A stretch of DNA of 14,345 nucleotides from Flavobacteriales bacterium (lineage in GTDB: Bacteria; Bacteroidota; Bacteroidia; Flavobacteriales_F; PHOS-HE28), in the NCBI GenBank assembly GCA_020854015.1, contig JADZGG010000221.1, forward strand, positions 1-14,345, given 5' to 3'. The position numbers and the translations under genes are program-made. The notes under the pieces were generated by a model. The model did no database searches. It saw only the letters and a program-made list of their open reading frames with translations, and was not told where the DNA came from. The stretch's first letter is position 1, and each line of letters starts with the position of its first letter. Positions 13,734 to 14,345 of the stretch are shown in pieces.

Positions 13734-14345
13734 CGCATCGGGGAGCGTTCTCCCCATCGCCGCCCGTGGTCCTGAACCAGCGCTCCCCTTGCAGGAAGGT
13801 CTCGCCGTTGCGGTCCTCCAGCGTGTAGGAACGGATGGCCCCATCGTTGGCCCGAAGCTCCAGTCGGGCGCCATCCGGGCCGTCAGCGAACACGTCCCAG
13901 CTGCCGATGCCTTGGCTTCCTGAGGCAGACGCGACAGAGGCGTCCCCACTACCAAGCGTCAGGTCTGAGCCGGTTCTGCGGGTGAACCGGCCGCCAGGGC
14001 AGAGGTCCAGGGTGATCTGGCTGCTCATGCCACCGCCCAGACCGCCCGCCGCGGTGGAAGGGGAGGAGTAGCTGGAGATGTAGGTGAGGCGGGTTCCGGA
14101 AAGGTGCGCACACCATTGCTCCACCACCGGAGGCGTCACAGGCTGGGTGAAGCGCACGCTCTCTATCACTGACATGGCCGCTTCGAGAAGCGGAAGATTC
14201 GGCTCGGTGCCCTGCCCCAGCGCGACGATACTAAGGCCAGGTCCTCCGGCATCGCTGATCATGCCCACCGTGCCGATCCACACCGGCTGCCATTCCATGG
14301 TGCCCTGGAAGTCCAGTTCGATCGCGTTCGGGAACGGATGCCGCA
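13726..14345 (-). CDS. Unrecognised protein with lipocalin-like C-terminal domain (5' end outside window)
   Basis: The frame is open to the right edge of the window, with 15 codons before the first visible ATG at 14298, so the start is probably beyond the window and at least 205 residues are present. Two parts can be seen. The first (to about WCAHLSGTRL) contains WIGTVGMIS and the VIESVRF motif, and resembles the end of an alpha/beta domain that precedes such tails in other bacteria. The second runs from about GTRLTYISSYSS to ERWFRT and contains ITLDLCPGGRF, WDVF, LELRAND and YTLEDRNGETFLQGERW. This is a beta-rich pattern like lipocalin-like domains that I recall from uncharacterised cyanobacterial, myxobacterial and Bacteroidota proteins. 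The function is unknown. A perfect 12-bp palindrome covers its stop codon. Confidence 0.7.
   Translation of the reverse strand, partial: RHPFPNAIELDFQGTMEWQPVWIGTVGMISDAGGPGLSIVALGQGTEPNLPLLEAAMSVIESVRFTQPVTPPVVEQWCAHLSGTRLTYISSYSSPSTAAGGLGGGMSSQITLDLCPGGRFTRRTGSDLTLGSGDASVASASGSQGIGSWDVFADGPDGARLELRANDGAIRSYTLEDRNGETFLQGERWFRTTGGDGENAPRCDP

Noticed and set aside
1..14345. A search for a defence system, phage, transposon, secretion cassette or biosynthetic cluster.
   Set aside because: All frames are accounted for by housekeeping, regulatory or envelope genes; no transposase, integrase, terminal inverted repeats, tRNA-associated attachment site or toxin-antitoxin pair is visible.

Overview
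The window is ordinary chromosomal DNA from a GC-rich member of the Bacteroidota, most likely a Flavobacteriales-type lineage. The evidence is an FtsZ ending in the Bacteroidota-type tail NPFLHDNVD, an RprY-like response regulator with its sensor kinase, an outer-membrane beta-barrel protein with a carboxypeptidase-regulatory-like N-terminal domain, -7 promoter boxes close to TAnnTTTG, and almost no Shine-Dalgarno sequences. I see no mobile element, CRISPR array, tRNA or rRNA, and no sign of recent transfer.

Positions 1-6604 (+ strand) are the distal half of the division and cell-wall (dcw) cluster: murG (5' end cut by the window), murC, ftsQ, ftsA and ftsZ, then a YqeY/GatB-like gene. The first four genes are packed end to end (a 4-bp ATGA overlap, then gaps of 2 bp and 1 bp), so they are almost certainly co-transcribed and translationally coupled. 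MurG and MurC work in lipid II and precursor synthesis, FtsQ links the periplasmic divisome, and FtsA anchors FtsZ to the membrane. FtsZ has a clear anomaly: the second catalytic acidic residue of its T7 loop (NxDxxD in the family) reads as alanine (NVDFEA).

Positions 6681-8713 (- strand) hold a sensor histidine kinase followed by an OmpR-type response regulator, coupled by a 4-bp overlap. They converge on the dcw operon across a hairpin-rich spacer. Divergent from the kinase, on the + strand (8802-10388), is a polytopic ArnT/PMT-type glycosyltransferase. It converges on a long outer-membrane beta-barrel gene (10556-13039, - strand) across a well-formed bidirectional terminator.

Positions 13040-14345 (- strand) hold a small RRM-type RNA-binding protein with an RGG-rich tail, its own terminator and a candidate promoter. 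The right edge holds the 3' part of an unrecognised protein whose C-terminal domain resembles a lipocalin-like domain.

I found no convincing undescribed multi-gene system. The items most worth checking are the FtsZ T7-loop substitution, the RRM-RGG protein, and -7 boxes lying so close to two start codons that leaderless transcripts are implied.
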